A stretch of DNA of 64,000 bases from CAIQPV01 sp964480365 (GTDB taxonomy: Bacteria > Pseudomonadota > Gammaproteobacteria > Burkholderiales > Gallionellaceae): NCBI GenBank assembly GCA_964480365.1, contig CAYZPM010000020.1, positions 1 to 64,000 of the forward strand, given 5' to 3'. The notes beneath the pieces were generated by a model. The model searched no databases. It saw nothing but the letters and a program-made list of their open reading frames with translations, and was not told the origin of the DNA. Position 1 is the first letter of the stretch; every line of letters begins with the position of its first letter. Below, piece after piece: positions 19,898 through 29,171 of this stretch. Both the position numbers and the translations under genes were made by a program.

Positions 19898-21685
19898 TTA
19901 GTACCCCAGCGCCCTTGCGCCCTGATAAAACACAAAGCTGACCACCCATGCTAGCACCAGCGACCAAGCGATGGAAAATAGCATGAAGCCGGTGTTTTTT
20001 GACTCGCTGCGCAGCGTTGCGATGGCGGACAGGCAGGGGGTGTAGATCAAGGTGAACAGCATGAAGCTGTAGGCTTGCACCCAGTCCAGTTGCAGCGCCA
20101 GCGAGTTGCTGAGGGCCTGCCCTCCCAAGCCGTAAATCACGGCGAGCGAACCGATGACAATTTCCTTGGCGACGAAGCCGAAGATCAGTGCGATGGTGAG
20201 TTCCGCCGTGATGCCTATCGGTTTGAACAGCGGGTGCATCCATGCGCCGACCATTCCGGCGAGTGTGTCAGCGCTGGACGGAGCGGCGGAGGGAGGCAAG
20301 TGAGTAAGCAGCCAGACCAGCACCACACCCGCGACGATAAACTTGCTGGCGCGGTTGATAAAGTGGTACACCTCGTGCCAGCCCCGCAGTACCAGTTGGC
20401 GCAGGGTGGGGAAACGATAGGGCGGCAGTTCCAGTACGAATGGTTCACTATTGGACAGGTAGCGCTTAAACAGCAGTGCGGTGAGGATGGCAGCTCCAAA
20501 ACTGTATAGGTACAGGCTGAACAGCACCAGCGGCGCGGCCTTGGGCGAGAACAATGCGGCAGTGATGAACACGAACACTTGCAGTCGAGCCGAACAGAGC
20601 GAGAATGGGATCACCAGCATGGTGAGCAGGCGCAGGTTGCGCGAGCGCATCACGCGCGTGCCCATCAGCGCCGGCACGTTGCAGCCGAAGCCCATCAGTA
20701 GCATGACGAAGCTGCGCCCGTCCAGTCCCATCTTCGCCATCAGCGCATCCATCAGGAAGGCGGCACGCGATAAATAGCCGGTGTCTTCGACGATAGCCAT
20801 GAACAGGAAGAACAACACGATCAGCGGCACGAATGCGGCTACGGTGGCCAAACCGTTGTAGATGCCGTCCAGCAACAGGCCCTGCAATGCGGAGGGCAAG
20901 CTGGCGAGCAGCGGCGCGATGGCAGCTTCTCGCAGCCAAGTGAACAGGTCGTTGACGCCGGTTTGCAGTGGCTGGCCGAAAAAGAAGATGGCCTGGAACA
21001 GCAAATACATGACGCCGAAAAAAATCGGCAGGCCCAGCCAAGGATGCAACATGATGCGGTCAAGTTGGTCGGTCAGGTTGTCCGGGAGACGCGCGGGGAC
21101 TTGCACCGAGTGTTGCAGCACGCGCGCCATCTCAGCTTCGATCTGGCCGTCCGGCTTGAGCTGATCGCGCAACTGTTCGGCCATGCCTGGAGTGGTGTAG
21201 CGCAACGCCTTGGTGACCGCCTGTAAGGCTTCTCCATAGCCCGCGCCGTATTTTGCGCTAAGCAGGAAGATGGGGATGCCGAGCGCCTCGGTCATCTTTG
21301 CGGTGTCTATGGTGATGCCGAATTTTTTGGCTTCGTCTGCCATGTTGAGCAGCACCACCATATTCAGGTTTAGCTGTTTAAGTTGAAGCAGCAGGCTCAA
21401 CTGGCGCTCAATCTGCGTGGCGTTGAGCACCACGAGCGCCAGGTCGGGCACGTTGTCGTGCAGGAAGTGACGCACAACTTGTTCGTCCTCGGAAAAACCG
21501 TGCAGGTCGTACATCCCCGGAAGGTCAATAATTTCGACCATGTCGCCGCCAAGCAAAATCTTGCCGGTGAGCAATTCCACAGTGATGCCCGGCCAGTTGC
21601 CCACGCGTGCGGAAGCACCGGTCATACGGTTGAACAGGGTGGACTTGCCAGTGTTGGGCATGCCCAGAAGCGCAATGTGCTTCAT
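19898..21685 (-). CDS. feoB: Ferrous iron transporter FeoB
   Basis: From the ATG at 21683-21685 the protein has 595 residues, shorter than E. coli FeoB (773) but in the range of compact forms. The N-terminal G domain shows G1 (LGMPNTGKSTLFN), G3 (DLPGMYDL) and G4 (NMAD). The membrane part has the two Gate segments, with MGFGCNVPALMGTR and SARLQVFV. FeoB imports Fe2+ across the inner membrane. Its start overlaps the feoA stop by 4 bp (ATGA). The longer open frame to 21925 is feoA read in another frame. Confidence 0.95.
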   Translation of the reverse strand: MKHIALLGMPNTGKSTLFNRMTGASARVGNWPGITVELLTGKILLGGDMVEIIDLPGMYDLHGFSEDEQVVRHFLHDNVPDLALVVLNATQIERQLSLLLQLKQLNLNMVVLLNMADEAKKFGITIDTAKMTEALGIPIFLLSAKYGAGYGEALQAVTKALRYTTPGMAEQLRDQLKPDGQIEAEMARVLQHSVQVPARLPDNLTDQLDRIMLHPWLGLPIFFGVMYLLFQAIFFFGQPLQTGVNDLFTWLREAAIAPLLASLPSALQGLLLDGIYNGLATVAAFVPLIVLFFLFMAIVEDTGYLSRAAFLMDALMAKMGLDGRSFVMLLMGFGCNVPALMGTRVMRSRNLRLLTMLVIPFSLCSARLQVFVFITAALFSPKAAPLVLFSLYLYSFGAAILTALLFKRYLSNSEPFVLELPPYRFPTLRQLVLRGWHEVYHFINRASKFIVAGVVLVWLLTHLPPSAAPSSADTLAGMVGAWMHPLFKPIGITAELTIALIFGFVAKEIVIGSLAVIYGLGGQALSNSLALQLDWVQAYSFMLFTLIYTPCLSAIATLRSESKNTGFMLFSIAWSLVLAWVVSFVFYQGARALGY

Positions 21686-21915
21686 CCTTTTTTTACCATG
21701 ATTTTGTCTGCTTCGTTTCTGCGCAGCAGAATATCTGTGGTGCCGATACGCACCTGCAAAGGGCCGGAGAAGCGGGCACGGCGTATTACCTCGATTATTT
21801 TTCCGGTGCGGAAGCCCATCGCCAGCAGGCGCTGGTGCAGCGGCCCGTCGGTGTGGATCGCGGCAATGGTTGCTGTTTCTCCGGGGGCGAGGGTGGAAAG
21901 CGCTACGGCAGGCAT
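21682..21915 (-). CDS. feoA: Iron transport accessory protein FeoA
   Basis: From the ATG at 21915 about 77 residues form an SH3-like domain typical of FeoA (LAPGETATIAAIH, LHQRLLAMGFRTGKIIEVIRR, LLRRNEADKIMV). FeoA binds and modulates FeoB. A longer frame starting at 21981 is possible, but residues 1-22 do not look like FeoA. A promoter, perhaps Fur-controlled, should lie between here and dapA; no clear Fur box was recognised. Confidence 0.9.
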   Translation of the reverse strand: MPAVALSTLAPGETATIAAIHTDGPLHQRLLAMGFRTGKIIEVIRRARFSGPLQVRIGTTDILLRRNEADKIMVKKG

Positions 21916-22050
21916 GATGCGGCAAGAAATGATGACTCCCGCATTATTCCACAGCGCACCATCTTTTGTAACGCAATCCATTTAAGAATCGGTTAAAATG
22001 TCGACTTTATTTGGCAATGCCAAGGCACAGGGTTAAGAGTAGTGTTCACC

Positions 22051-22926
22051 ATGATTAAGGGCAGTATCGTTGCAATAGTCACGCCGATGCTTGAGGATGG
22101 CAGCCTGGATTTGGTCGCTTTCCGTGCGCTGATCGATTTTCATATTGAGCAGGGCACGGACGGCATTGTGGTGGTGGGCACCACTGGTGAGTCTCCCACG
22201 GTGGATGTCGAAGAACATGAATCGTTGATCCTGCTTGCGGTGGAGCATGCAGCCGGGCGTATTCCCGTGATTGCGGGAACCGGCGCGAATTCCACCAAGG
22301 AAGCCATTGAACTGGCCAGCTTCTCAAAGAAAGCGGGTGCCGCCGCTTCGCTGACCGTGGTGCCGTACTACAACAAGCCGACGCAGGAAGGTTTGTATTT
22401 GCACTTCAAGACCATCGCCGAGGCGGTGGACATGCCGCATATCTTGTACAACGTGCCGGGACGCACCGGCGCGGACATGCACAACAACACCGCGCTACGC
22501 TTGGCGCAGATTCCCAACATCGTCGGTATAAAGGATGCAACTGGCGACATCGAACGCGGCAGCGACTTGTTGCAGCGCGCACCCAAGGATTTTGCGGTTT
22601 ACAGCGGCGACGACGCGAGTACGCTGGCGCTGCTGCTGCTAGGTGCACACGGCACGATTTCGGTTACCGCCAATGTGGCCCCGAGACTAATGCACGAGAT
22701 GTGCGTTGCGGCTTTGAACGGCGAACTGGACAAGGCGCGCTCGATCAATTTCCGTTTGCTCGGTTTGCATCGGCATCTGTTTGTCGAGGCTAATCCGATC
22801 CCGGTAAAGTGGGCCGTGTCGCGTATGGGCAAAATAAATAATGTGTTGCGCCTGCCACTTACGCCGCTATCGGTCACCTCGCAAAGCGTGGTTGAAGACG
22901 CGATGCGCCAAGCTGGGGTAATCTAA
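22051..22926 (+). CDS. dapA: 4-hydroxy-tetrahydrodipicolinate synthase
   Basis: 291 residues from the ATG at 22051; an upstream GTG at 22042 is less likely. DapA condenses pyruvate with aspartate semialdehyde in lysine and diaminopimelate synthesis. Visible are GTTGESPTVD, the catalytic Tyr region (TVVPYYNKPTQEGLYLHF), LYNVPGRTG, and the Schiff-base Lys in IVGIKDATGD. It is followed closely by bamC and an MBL hydrolase, an arrangement common in betaproteobacteria. Confidence 0.97.
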   Translation: MIKGSIVAIVTPMLEDGSLDLVAFRALIDFHIEQGTDGIVVVGTTGESPTVDVEEHESLILLAVEHAAGRIPVIAGTGANSTKEAIELASFSKKAGAAASLTVVPYYNKPTQEGLYLHFKTIAEAVDMPHILYNVPGRTGADMHNNTALRLAQIPNIVGIKDATGDIERGSDLLQRAPKDFAVYSGDDASTLALLLLGAHGTISVTANVAPRLMHEMCVAALNGELDKARSINFRLLGLHRHLFVEANPIPVKWAVSRMGKINNVLRLPLTPLSVTSQSVVEDAMRQAGVI

Positions 22927-22956
22927 ATGACACAAGCATCAATTTCGAGGAACCGC

Positions 22957-24075
22957 ATGAGAAATTTACAACTTACCGCACTGTCCCTTGCAATGCTGAC
23001 CTTGGCCGGGTGCGGCAGCATGAGTCTGGAGAGTAAACGTGTCGATTACAAAGCTGCCGCAGTCAAAGTGCCGACGCTGGAAGTTCCGCCTGACCTGACA
23101 ACGCCTACTGCCGAAGATCACTACACCATTCCTGAGGGCAGTGCAGCCGTGGCGAACTATTCCGATTTTGCCAAGGGTAGTGCTCCATCCCAAGCACGGG
23201 CCTCTTCAGTGTTGCCGGAATCCAAGAGTGTGCGTCTGGAGCGCAATGGTGCACAGCGCTGGCTGGTAGTGGACGACAAAGCGGAGAACGTGTGGCCGAC
23301 GATCAAGGAATTCTGGCAGGAGAACGGTTTTGTCATCAAGACCGAGAATGCACAGGCCGGAATCATCGAAACTGATTGGGCGGAAAACCGTGCCAAAATT
23401 CCCAAGACTGGTCTGCGCAGCGTTCTGGGTAAAGTGTTCGACGACATGTATGACTCGGGCGAGAAGGATATGTACCGCGTACGTCTGGAGCGCAGCAAGG
23501 ACGGCAACAGCACGGAGATTTATCTCACCCAATATGGGAAGGAGGAGGTGCTGAGCGCGGATAAGAGCATATCCAAGTGGCAGTCGCGCCCGAACGACCC
23601 CGATCTGGAAGCTACCATGTTGCAAATGCTGATGATCAAGCTGGGCGGCGCGGAAGCGCATGCACAAGCGAAGGCGCAGATTGAGGCTCCATCCGCACAG
23701 GGTGCAGCAGTCATAGCGCCCAAGCTGCAAACGCTGGCTAACGGTAGCAAGATCATTTTGTTGAGCGAGCCGTTCGACAAGAGTTGGCGCACAGTAGGTC
23801 TGGCGCTAGAACATGAGGGCTTCGTGGTGGAGGATAAGGACAGGGCCAATGGCGTGTACTTCCTGCGTGTCGAAGAGGATGCCAAGGAAAAGGGTTGGCT
23901 CGACAAGCTGGCTTTCTGGCGTGACGAAGAAAAGAGCAGTAAACCTGTGCGTTATCAAGTGTCCGTGCATGAAGGCAGTGCGGGCTGCGAAGTGGCGGCC
24001 AATAACGGTAATGGCGAGAGCAACTCCAACACGCAACGGATTATTGACGCGCTGTACAAGGCTTTTGGCAAGTAA
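22957..24075 (+). CDS. bamC: Outer membrane assembly lipoprotein BamC
   Basis: 372 residues from the ATG at 22957, which has GAGGAAC upstream. A signal peptide ends in a lipobox (LTLAGC), followed by BamC/NlpB features (VPPDLTTP region, then QRWLVVDDKAENVWPTIKEFWQENGF). The two BamC-like folded domains cover about 95-220 and 250-370. BamC is an accessory subunit of the BAM complex that inserts outer-membrane proteins. Downstream of dapA, as in E. coli. Confidence 0.92.
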   Translation: MRNLQLTALSLAMLTLAGCGSMSLESKRVDYKAAAVKVPTLEVPPDLTTPTAEDHYTIPEGSAAVANYSDFAKGSAPSQARASSVLPESKSVRLERNGAQRWLVVDDKAENVWPTIKEFWQENGFVIKTENAQAGIIETDWAENRAKIPKTGLRSVLGKVFDDMYDSGEKDMYRVRLERSKDGNSTEIYLTQYGKEEVLSADKSISKWQSRPNDPDLEATMLQMLMIKLGGAEAHAQAKAQIEAPSAQGAAVIAPKLQTLANGSKIILLSEPFDKSWRTVGLALEHEGFVVEDKDRANGVYFLRVEEDAKEKGWLDKLAFWRDEEKSSKPVRYQVSVHEGSAGCEVAANNGNGESNSNTQRIIDALYKAFGK

Positions 24076-24115
24076 TTTTGTATCGCTAGTCGTAAGTTGA
24101 TAGACGTATTTATTC

Positions 24116-24883
24116 ATGCGCTTCGCGTCACTCGGTAGCGGCAGCGAAGGTAACGCACTTGCGGTGCAGGTCGGTCGGACTTGCGTGCTGATGGACTGCG
24201 GCTTCTCTCTGACCGACACGGTCACGCGTCTGGCGCGTCTCGGCCTGACAGCGGACAGTCTCAGCGGTATCGTAGTCACGCACGAACACGGCGATCATAT
24301 CGCGGGGGTGGCGCGCCTGGCCCGCAAATATTCTATTCCGGTATGGCTAACGCATGGCACGAGGCAGATGCACAGTAAGGCGCTGGACGATTTGCACGGC
24401 CTGACCGAAATTTCTCCCCATCATTCGTTCTCTATCGGTGAGTTGCAGATACAGCCGTATGCCGTGCCGCATGACGCGGCTGAACCGGTGCAGTATGTGT
24501 TCAGCGACGGCGCAAAGCGACTGGGCGTCCTGACTGATACCGGCTGTGCCACGCCGCACATCGAAGCGACGCTGAATGGCTGCGATGCGCTGGTTCTGGA
24601 ATGCAACCATGACACCACCTTGCTGGCCAATGGCGATTATCCTTACAGACTTAAACAGCGCGTCGGCGGGCGCTTCGGCCACCTCAACAATGCGGATGCG
24701 GCGGCACTGCTTTTCAGGTTGGACAACCGCCGCCTGCAGCACATCGTGGCGGCACACCTGAGCCGCAAGAACAATACACGGGATCTTGCAGTTGCTGCAT
24801 TAAGTTCGGTATTGGGGTGCGACACAGACTGGATCGCTGTGGCGACGCAACAGGAAGGATTGGACTGGCGCGAGATAGTATGA
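24116..24883 (+). CDS. MBL-fold metallohydrolase (YycJ/WalJ-like)
   Basis: 255 residues beginning ASLGSGSEGNA, with the metal motif THEHGDHIAG (about 61-70) and later His/Asp ligands (GVLTDTG, ECNHD, HIVAAHLSRKNN). This subgroup of metallo-beta-lactamase-fold proteins includes putative exonucleases involved in coordinating cell division and replication. The ribosome site is weak. It sits at the end of the dapA-bamC cluster and is followed by a terminator. Confidence 0.88.
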   Translation: MRFASLGSGSEGNALAVQVGRTCVLMDCGFSLTDTVTRLARLGLTADSLSGIVVTHEHGDHIAGVARLARKYSIPVWLTHGTRQMHSKALDDLHGLTEISPHHSFSIGELQIQPYAVPHDAAEPVQYVFSDGAKRLGVLTDTGCATPHIEATLNGCDALVLECNHDTTLLANGDYPYRLKQRVGGRFGHLNNADAAALLFRLDNRRLQHIVAAHLSRKNNTRDLAVAALSSVLGCDTDWIAVATQQEGLDWREIV

Positions 24884-24901
24884 ATTTGAATGACAGCCAA
24901 C

Positions 24902-24929
24902 AAAAAAGCCGACTTGCGTCGGCTTTTTA
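24902..24929. terminator. Bidirectional terminator
   Basis: AAGCCGAC-TTGC-GTCGGCTT stem with A run before and T run after. It is shared by the MBL gene (plus) and the small lipoprotein gene (minus). Confidence 0.9.
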
Positions 24930-24944
24930 TTGGCTAAAACCGAC

Positions 24945-25160
24945 TTATTTCTTTGCGGGTTCAGCGGCAGGAGCCATAGCAGGAGCCATAGCAGCGGCAG
25001 GTGCAGCGGCAGAAGCTGCGTCAACAGCCGATGCTGGTGCTGGTGCAGGTGCCGGTGCGGCAACTGGCTCGGGTGCAGGAGCGGGTGCAGGAGCGGGCTT
25101 TTCGCCGCAAGCGGTCAGGGAGAGTGCTAACAGGGCGGCAACTAGAGCGGAGCGTTTCAT
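24945..25160 (-). CDS. Small Ala/Pro-rich lipoprotein
   Basis: 71 residues: signal peptide with lipobox (ALSLTAC), then almost only Ala and Pro in runs (PAPAPAPEPVAAPAPAPAP) and MAPA repeats ending in AEPAKK. The DNA shows matching short tandem repeats (around 24970-25085), so length may vary by slippage. Likely an outer-membrane-anchored extended peptide; function unknown. Confidence 0.75.
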   Translation of the reverse strand: MKRSALVAALLALSLTACGEKPAPAPAPAPEPVAAPAPAPAPASAVDAASAAAPAAAMAPAMAPAAEPAKK

Positions 25161-25394
25161 TTTATTTTCCTCAAAGTAAAAAATTTAATTGGATTGCAAG
25201 TCATGGCGGATTACTAACGTCACGGCGGCGGCATTCTATCAACTTTTTGCGGAAATTGCAGCAGGGCAGCGTACTTTTATGAATTTTTGATAATAAGTAG
25301 CCTGTCGGACTTAAAGTGAATCGGTTGCAAGTCCGCCTGATCGGTTCAATTTCGTCTCGCCGATTTTTTCGGTCATTAGGCTGTGGTATACGGT

Positions 25395-26030
25395 TCAGAT
25401 ATTGATGATGCCGTTGCGGATGGCAAATGTGGTTAATGCCGCAACATTGTGCAGGCCGAGTTTCTGCATGATGTTGCGGCGGTGCACATCGACGGTTCTG
25501 ACGGAAATTAACAGATTGTCTGCGATTATCTTGGAGGAGTCGCCTTTCACCAGGAGTTGTAGCACCTCGCGCTCACGCGGGCCGAGTCGCGAGATGCCCG
25601 GCATGGAGTGGTGTTCTGAATTTTCGGCCATGATCTTTGTTGCTTCAGGGCACAAGTATTGCTGCTGATTCATGACAGTGCGCAAAGCGCATAATAATTC
25701 ATCGCTGGCATTTTCTTTAGTGATATAACCGGCAGCGCCAGCTTCGAGCATTTCCGCAACGTGCAGTCTGTCGTTGTAAGAAGATAAACCAATCACCTTG
25801 ATTTTTGGATGCTGGTTGGATAGCCACCGCGTGGCTTCAATGCCACTCATCTCCGGCATGGAGATGTCAGTTACGACCACATCCGGTTTTAATGCTGCGG
25901 CGAGTTTTAGCATGGCGCGCCCATTATTGGCTTCGCCCACCACTTTCATGTCATCTTCTCCGCTCAGCAGCCTACGCAAGGAGTCGAGCAGTATCTGATG
26001 ATCGTCAGCTAGTAATATACGGATGCTCAT
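25395..26030 (-). CDS. NarL/LuxR-family response regulator, orphan
   Basis: 211 residues: receiver domain (ADDHQILLDSL acidic pocket, phospho-Asp in VVTDISMPEMSG, Lys in YITKENA) and a LuxR helix-turn-helix (LGPREREVLQLLVKGDSSKIIADNL, then RTVDVHRRNIMQKLG). No histidine kinase gene is adjacent. It faces a 690-bp intergenic region that precedes the DUF2934-Hsp20 genes and might control the stress cluster to its right; that is inference. Confidence 0.93.
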   Translation of the reverse strand: MSIRILLADDHQILLDSLRRLLSGEDDMKVVGEANNGRAMLKLAAALKPDVVVTDISMPEMSGIEATRWLSNQHPKIKVIGLSSYNDRLHVAEMLEAGAAGYITKENASDELLCALRTVMNQQQYLCPEATKIMAENSEHHSMPGISRLGPREREVLQLLVKGDSSKIIADNLLISVRTVDVHRRNIMQKLGLHNVAALTTFAIRNGIINI

Positions 26031-26716
26031 AGGATGCGGTGGTTATATGTAAATTCGGCTAGATGGGCGAGGTGTTCAGTTTTGGACTCCGTCCAGTCCT
26101 TAAGTCGTTTTGCTAGGTGTCTATTTTGACAATTTTGAGGTTTGAAAAATATCGGCGGTTTGTTCAATAAGTGTTAAGAAATTTCGGTAATAGCTTGTCG
26201 GTATTTGTCCTATGTTATCAGCACATCTGTAAGTGTCATGACGTTAGTCAATGGCATGAGAAATAAACCTAGAAAAAGCAGTTGTCCACGAAAGGCACGA
26301 AAATACACGAAAAAATTCAACTCGATAGAAAGAGTTGGATTATCACCCGAAAGGTGAATGATTGAGCGCAAATAAGATTTTGATTTATTTCGTGTCTTTC
26401 GTGTTTTTCGTGGATGAATTGCTGTTTTTAGGATAAATAAAAAACGTCTAACCATGCCGTTCGTGACGATGGATAAACTGAATTATTTCGCTCATTTTTT
26501 TGCGGACTCAAGGGCGCGTCCACCTTGTCGGGTAGCTGATAAATACCTTGAATAGGGTATTAAAATATTTTTCGAGACCAGCTAGAGTTATCGTATGGCA
26601 TGGAAAGCAAATGAAGCCGAGGTTTTCCTGCTTGCTGTATGTCAGCGCACAGTCCGCACATTTCATGTATTGCCGTGTTGTACGGCAGTGAACTTCAAAA
26701 TTTGGAGGGAATAATC
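26031..26716. other. Long intergenic region with an inverted repeat
   Basis: No gene supported. It contains the TCCACGAAAGGCACG repeat described separately and probably promoters for the regulator on the left and for the DUF2934 gene on the right. The minus-strand frame at 26210-26455 is the repeat read as protein. Confidence 0.6.
26285..26414. repeat. TCCACGAAAG inverted repeat element
   Basis: Left arm TCCACGAAAGGCACGAAAA (26285-) and right arm ending TTTTTCGTGGA (26414) are imperfect inverted copies, each made of a short CACGAAA unit repeated. Inside lie smaller hairpins (CAACTC...GAGTTG; TCACCCGAAAGGTGA). Confidence 0.7.
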
Positions 26717-26950
26717 ATGCCACACCAATCAACAGTAACAAGCAAGAAAATTGATTCCAAGCCGCACAAGATCAGCAAGAAATCGCTCGCCCAGTCTGAA
26801 AAAAGCTCCGGTAATAGAGAGGATCGTTTCCTCATGATTTCTGATGCGGCTTATTACCGCGCTTTAGGGCGCGGCTTTGAAGGCGGCGATCCAGTGGAAG
26901 ACTGGCTGAAGGCCGAGGCAGAAATTGAGGGCATGTCGCACAACGGGTAA
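26717..26950 (+). CDS. DUF2934 domain protein
   Basis: From the ATG at 26717 (GGAGGGA upstream) 77 residues: a basic Lys/Ser-rich first half, then the DUF2934 signature (ISDAAYYRALGRGFEGGDPVE, then DWLKAEAEIE). The function of this small family is unknown; it often sits beside small heat-shock and stress genes. Here Hsp20 follows after 84 bp on the same strand. Confidence 0.8.
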   Translation: MPHQSTVTSKKIDSKPHKISKKSLAQSEKSSGNREDRFLMISDAAYYRALGRGFEGGDPVEDWLKAEAEIEGMSHNG

Positions 26951-27034
26951 AAAAACCCGATAGGCAGTCCGTTTGTATTTGAGCGGAAATAACTCAGTCT
27001 TTAAACTTTTGTTACTTAAATAAGGAGAAATATC

Positions 27035-27484
27035 ATGGCAAATATTGTTCAGCGTTCCCCGCTTTTAGGCGATGTCGCCCGCTTCAATCCATTTATGGAT
27101 GTTGACGACTGGTTTAATAATTTTGGTATGCGCCCATTCATCCGTGAAATGGAAGCCGCACCCAAGATCAAGATGGATTTAACCGAAAACGACAAGTCTT
27201 ATGTTGTGCGTGCCGAAATTCCTGGTGTAAATAAAGAGGATATCAAGGTGACGGTGGATGGCAATATGGTTTCCATCAGCGCACAGGTCAAACATGAAAA
27301 AGAGAAAAAGGAAGGTGAAAAAGTGCTTTGCCGTGAGCGTTATCAAGGATCAAGTTACCGCAGCTTCACTTTGGCTAGTAACGTGGATGAAGGGAAAACC
27401 CAAGCCAAATATGACAACGGCGTATTGGAACTGACCTTACCAAAGAAAAACGGAAACGGGCACAAGGAAATTGCTATTTCATAA
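27035..27484 (+). CDS. Small heat-shock protein (Hsp20/alpha-crystallin)
   Basis: 149 residues. The alpha-crystallin domain covers about 45-140 (KIKMDLTENDKSYVVRAEIPG, then the signature AKYDNGVLELTLPKK). The N-terminal region (FNPFMDVDDWFNNFG) is typical of class A proteins. The C-terminal IxI motif is degenerate (KEIAIS), so oligomer contacts may differ. It holds unfolding proteins for refolding by DnaK/ClpB. A clear AAGGAGA ribosome site precedes the start. Confidence 0.95.
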   Translation: MANIVQRSPLLGDVARFNPFMDVDDWFNNFGMRPFIREMEAAPKIKMDLTENDKSYVVRAEIPGVNKEDIKVTVDGNMVSISAQVKHEKEKKEGEKVLCRERYQGSSYRSFTLASNVDEGKTQAKYDNGVLELTLPKKNGNGHKEIAIS

Positions 27485-27807
27485 AGGTAAACGCCGTCTC
27501 ATGGTGTCTTGACCGTCAGTGAGTTACTTGCAGGGCCTGCACCCTCTGGGAAATCAAACTTGATTTCCCACTGCGGCAGGCCTGCTCCAACAGAGAATAC
27601 GGCGGTTTCATCGAAATGGGTATCCTCGACACCGCAGTAACACGCTACGTCTTGCAGAATGCAACTTTGATCGAAATGGTTGCAGAACTGCCGAAAAATG
27701 AGACGGATATTGGCGCCTGAATGAGACAAAAAATGTGACGGGCGAGGCTGTGAAATATCAGTGAAAAAAATCGACCGTCCATGCGATCAACCTAAGGAGA
27801 ATTTATC
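27485..27807. other. Gene-free stretch with a perfect small palindrome
   Basis: Between Hsp20 and the BCAM0308-like gene. It contains TGGGAAATCAA-AC-TTGATTTCCCA (27547-27570), a hairpin with 11-bp arms. A short plus-strand frame (27618-27722, 34 residues, MGILDTAVTRYVLQN...) has protein-like composition and could be a gene remnant; not enough to call it. Confidence 0.45.
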
Positions 27808-28311
27808 ATGAGTCACGCAGCCACTTCTGGCAGCTTCCGCAAAATTCAGCGCCATGACGGCATCTTTCAGGAGCAAGTGCATGATGCCTACAAGGCCAAG
27901 GGCAAGCTTCCGGAACCAACCATCTGTTTGCAATGCGGTGCAGTATTTCATGAAGGACGCTGGCAGTGGTGCAAAACTCCTGCTAACGCACATCGGGCTA
28001 CATGCCCTGCCTGCCACCGTATTCACGATCACTATCCTGCTGGCTTCCTCACTTTACAGGGGGAGTTCTTTCTTGCTCATAACGAAGAAATTATGAATCT
28101 CGTGCGCAACCACGAACAACATGAGCGGGCAGAACACCCGCTCAAACGCATCATGGATATAGCGGAAAAAGATGGCACAACGCTGGTGACCACTACTGAT
28201 ATCCATCTTGCCCGAGGCATAGGCGAAGCTTTACATCATGCCTATCAGGGCGAGCTGGAGTTTCATTACAACCCGGAGCAAAACCTGTTGCGTGTGGGTT
28301 GGACACACTGA
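27808..28311 (+). CDS. BCAM0308-like zinc-ribbon protein
   Basis: 167 residues. An N-terminal zinc-ribbon (ICLQCGAVFHEGRW, then RATCPACHR, about 44-75) is followed by an alpha/beta part (TLVTTTDIHLARGIGEALHHAY). It resembles the BCAM0308 family of uncharacterised stress-associated proteins. An excellent AAGGAG precedes the start. Co-location with Hsp20 and DUF2934 suggests stress response; function is not established. Confidence 0.75.
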   Translation: MSHAATSGSFRKIQRHDGIFQEQVHDAYKAKGKLPEPTICLQCGAVFHEGRWQWCKTPANAHRATCPACHRIHDHYPAGFLTLQGEFFLAHNEEIMNLVRNHEQHERAEHPLKRIMDIAEKDGTTLVTTTDIHLARGIGEALHHAYQGELEFHYNPEQNLLRVGWTH

Positions 28312-28394
28312 ACACGTTCGCGCGATGCGCCCCATGAATTGGCGCGGACTGCTTAGCAGTAACGCGCCATCCATTTTACTGCAATAGATTTCCT

Positions 28395-29171
28395 TCAGAC
28401 TGATTCAAGACGTATCGTCCAGAAATCGTCGGCGAGGTTGGAGTCGGTGAGGTAGGAATAGGGCATGGTAAAGTAGCCTTTGATTCCCCACCAGTCACCC
28501 CACGAGTTGCGTACGATGAAGCGCTGGGTGCTATCGTCATAGCCGACGGCAACCACTGCGTGTCCACCCAGAAGTTTTTCCTTGGGGCCGGGCATATTTA
28601 TTTCACCGGTTTTAGCCGCTGCATCGCTTTCAAATTCGGTGTAAACCGAGAAGCCGAATACGAATGGATAGCCTGAGGCGAGGCAGCCTTTCATCTGATT
28701 GAGGATTTGCGGCACGCGCTGATATTGCACCGCCTTGTATTTGATCGCGTCCTGATAGCACTCCTGCTTGGGCTTGTGTGTGAATTTTGCAATGTCATAA
28801 GGCCATTCTTTTTCCGGACAATCCCCCTGATTGGCGATGCTTTTGATCCCGTCGCGGATTTGCGCACCGGCATCTGAATCGACGGAATTTTCCATTACGC
28901 GCTCGTTGTAGTAAATGAACAGGCGCGAGGGAACGAAATCAGGTTTCAGCTTTTGTTTGTGTCGCTCGAACTGCATGGCGCCACCGATGGCGTTGGCCGT
29001 GCAACTGCCGAGCGCACCTTGATCGTAAACCGGAGGGCAATGAGGGCGGAGGTCAGCCTTGGCGGGCAGTTTCGCAATATGAACCATTGATGTGGCATAA
29101 AGAAAGTCGCGGTGATCCGGCACGTCTGGCAGCCAGCCGTAAAAGTGTTTGTTTTTGGATATTCTGGTCAT
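28395..29171 (-). CDS. Papain-like (C1A family) cysteine peptidase
   Basis: From the ATG at 29169-29171 (AGGGAGA upstream) 258 residues. The C1A catalytic elements are in order: PPVYDQGALGSCTANAIGGA (oxyanion Gln and nucleophile Cys), LLGGHAVVAVGYDD (His) and FIVRNSWGDWWG (Asn). There is no signal peptide and little pro-region, so it may act in the cytoplasm or be exported another way. Papain-like peptidases are uncommon in betaproteobacteria; this type often resembles eukaryote- or virus-associated homologues. Convergent with the stress genes. Confidence 0.9.
   Translation of the reverse strand: MTRISKNKHFYGWLPDVPDHRDFLYATSMVHIAKLPAKADLRPHCPPVYDQGALGSCTANAIGGAMQFERHKQKLKPDFVPSRLFIYYNERVMENSVDSDAGAQIRDGIKSIANQGDCPEKEWPYDIAKFTHKPKQECYQDAIKYKAVQYQRVPQILNQMKGCLASGYPFVFGFSVYTEFESDAAAKTGEINMPGPKEKLLGGHAVVAVGYDDSTQRFIVRNSWGDWWGIKGYFTMPYSYLTDSNLADDFWTIRLESV

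Noticed and set aside
26210..26455. 81-residue minus-strand frame
   Set aside because: It is the TCCACGAAAG inverted repeat read as protein (HPRKTRKTR).
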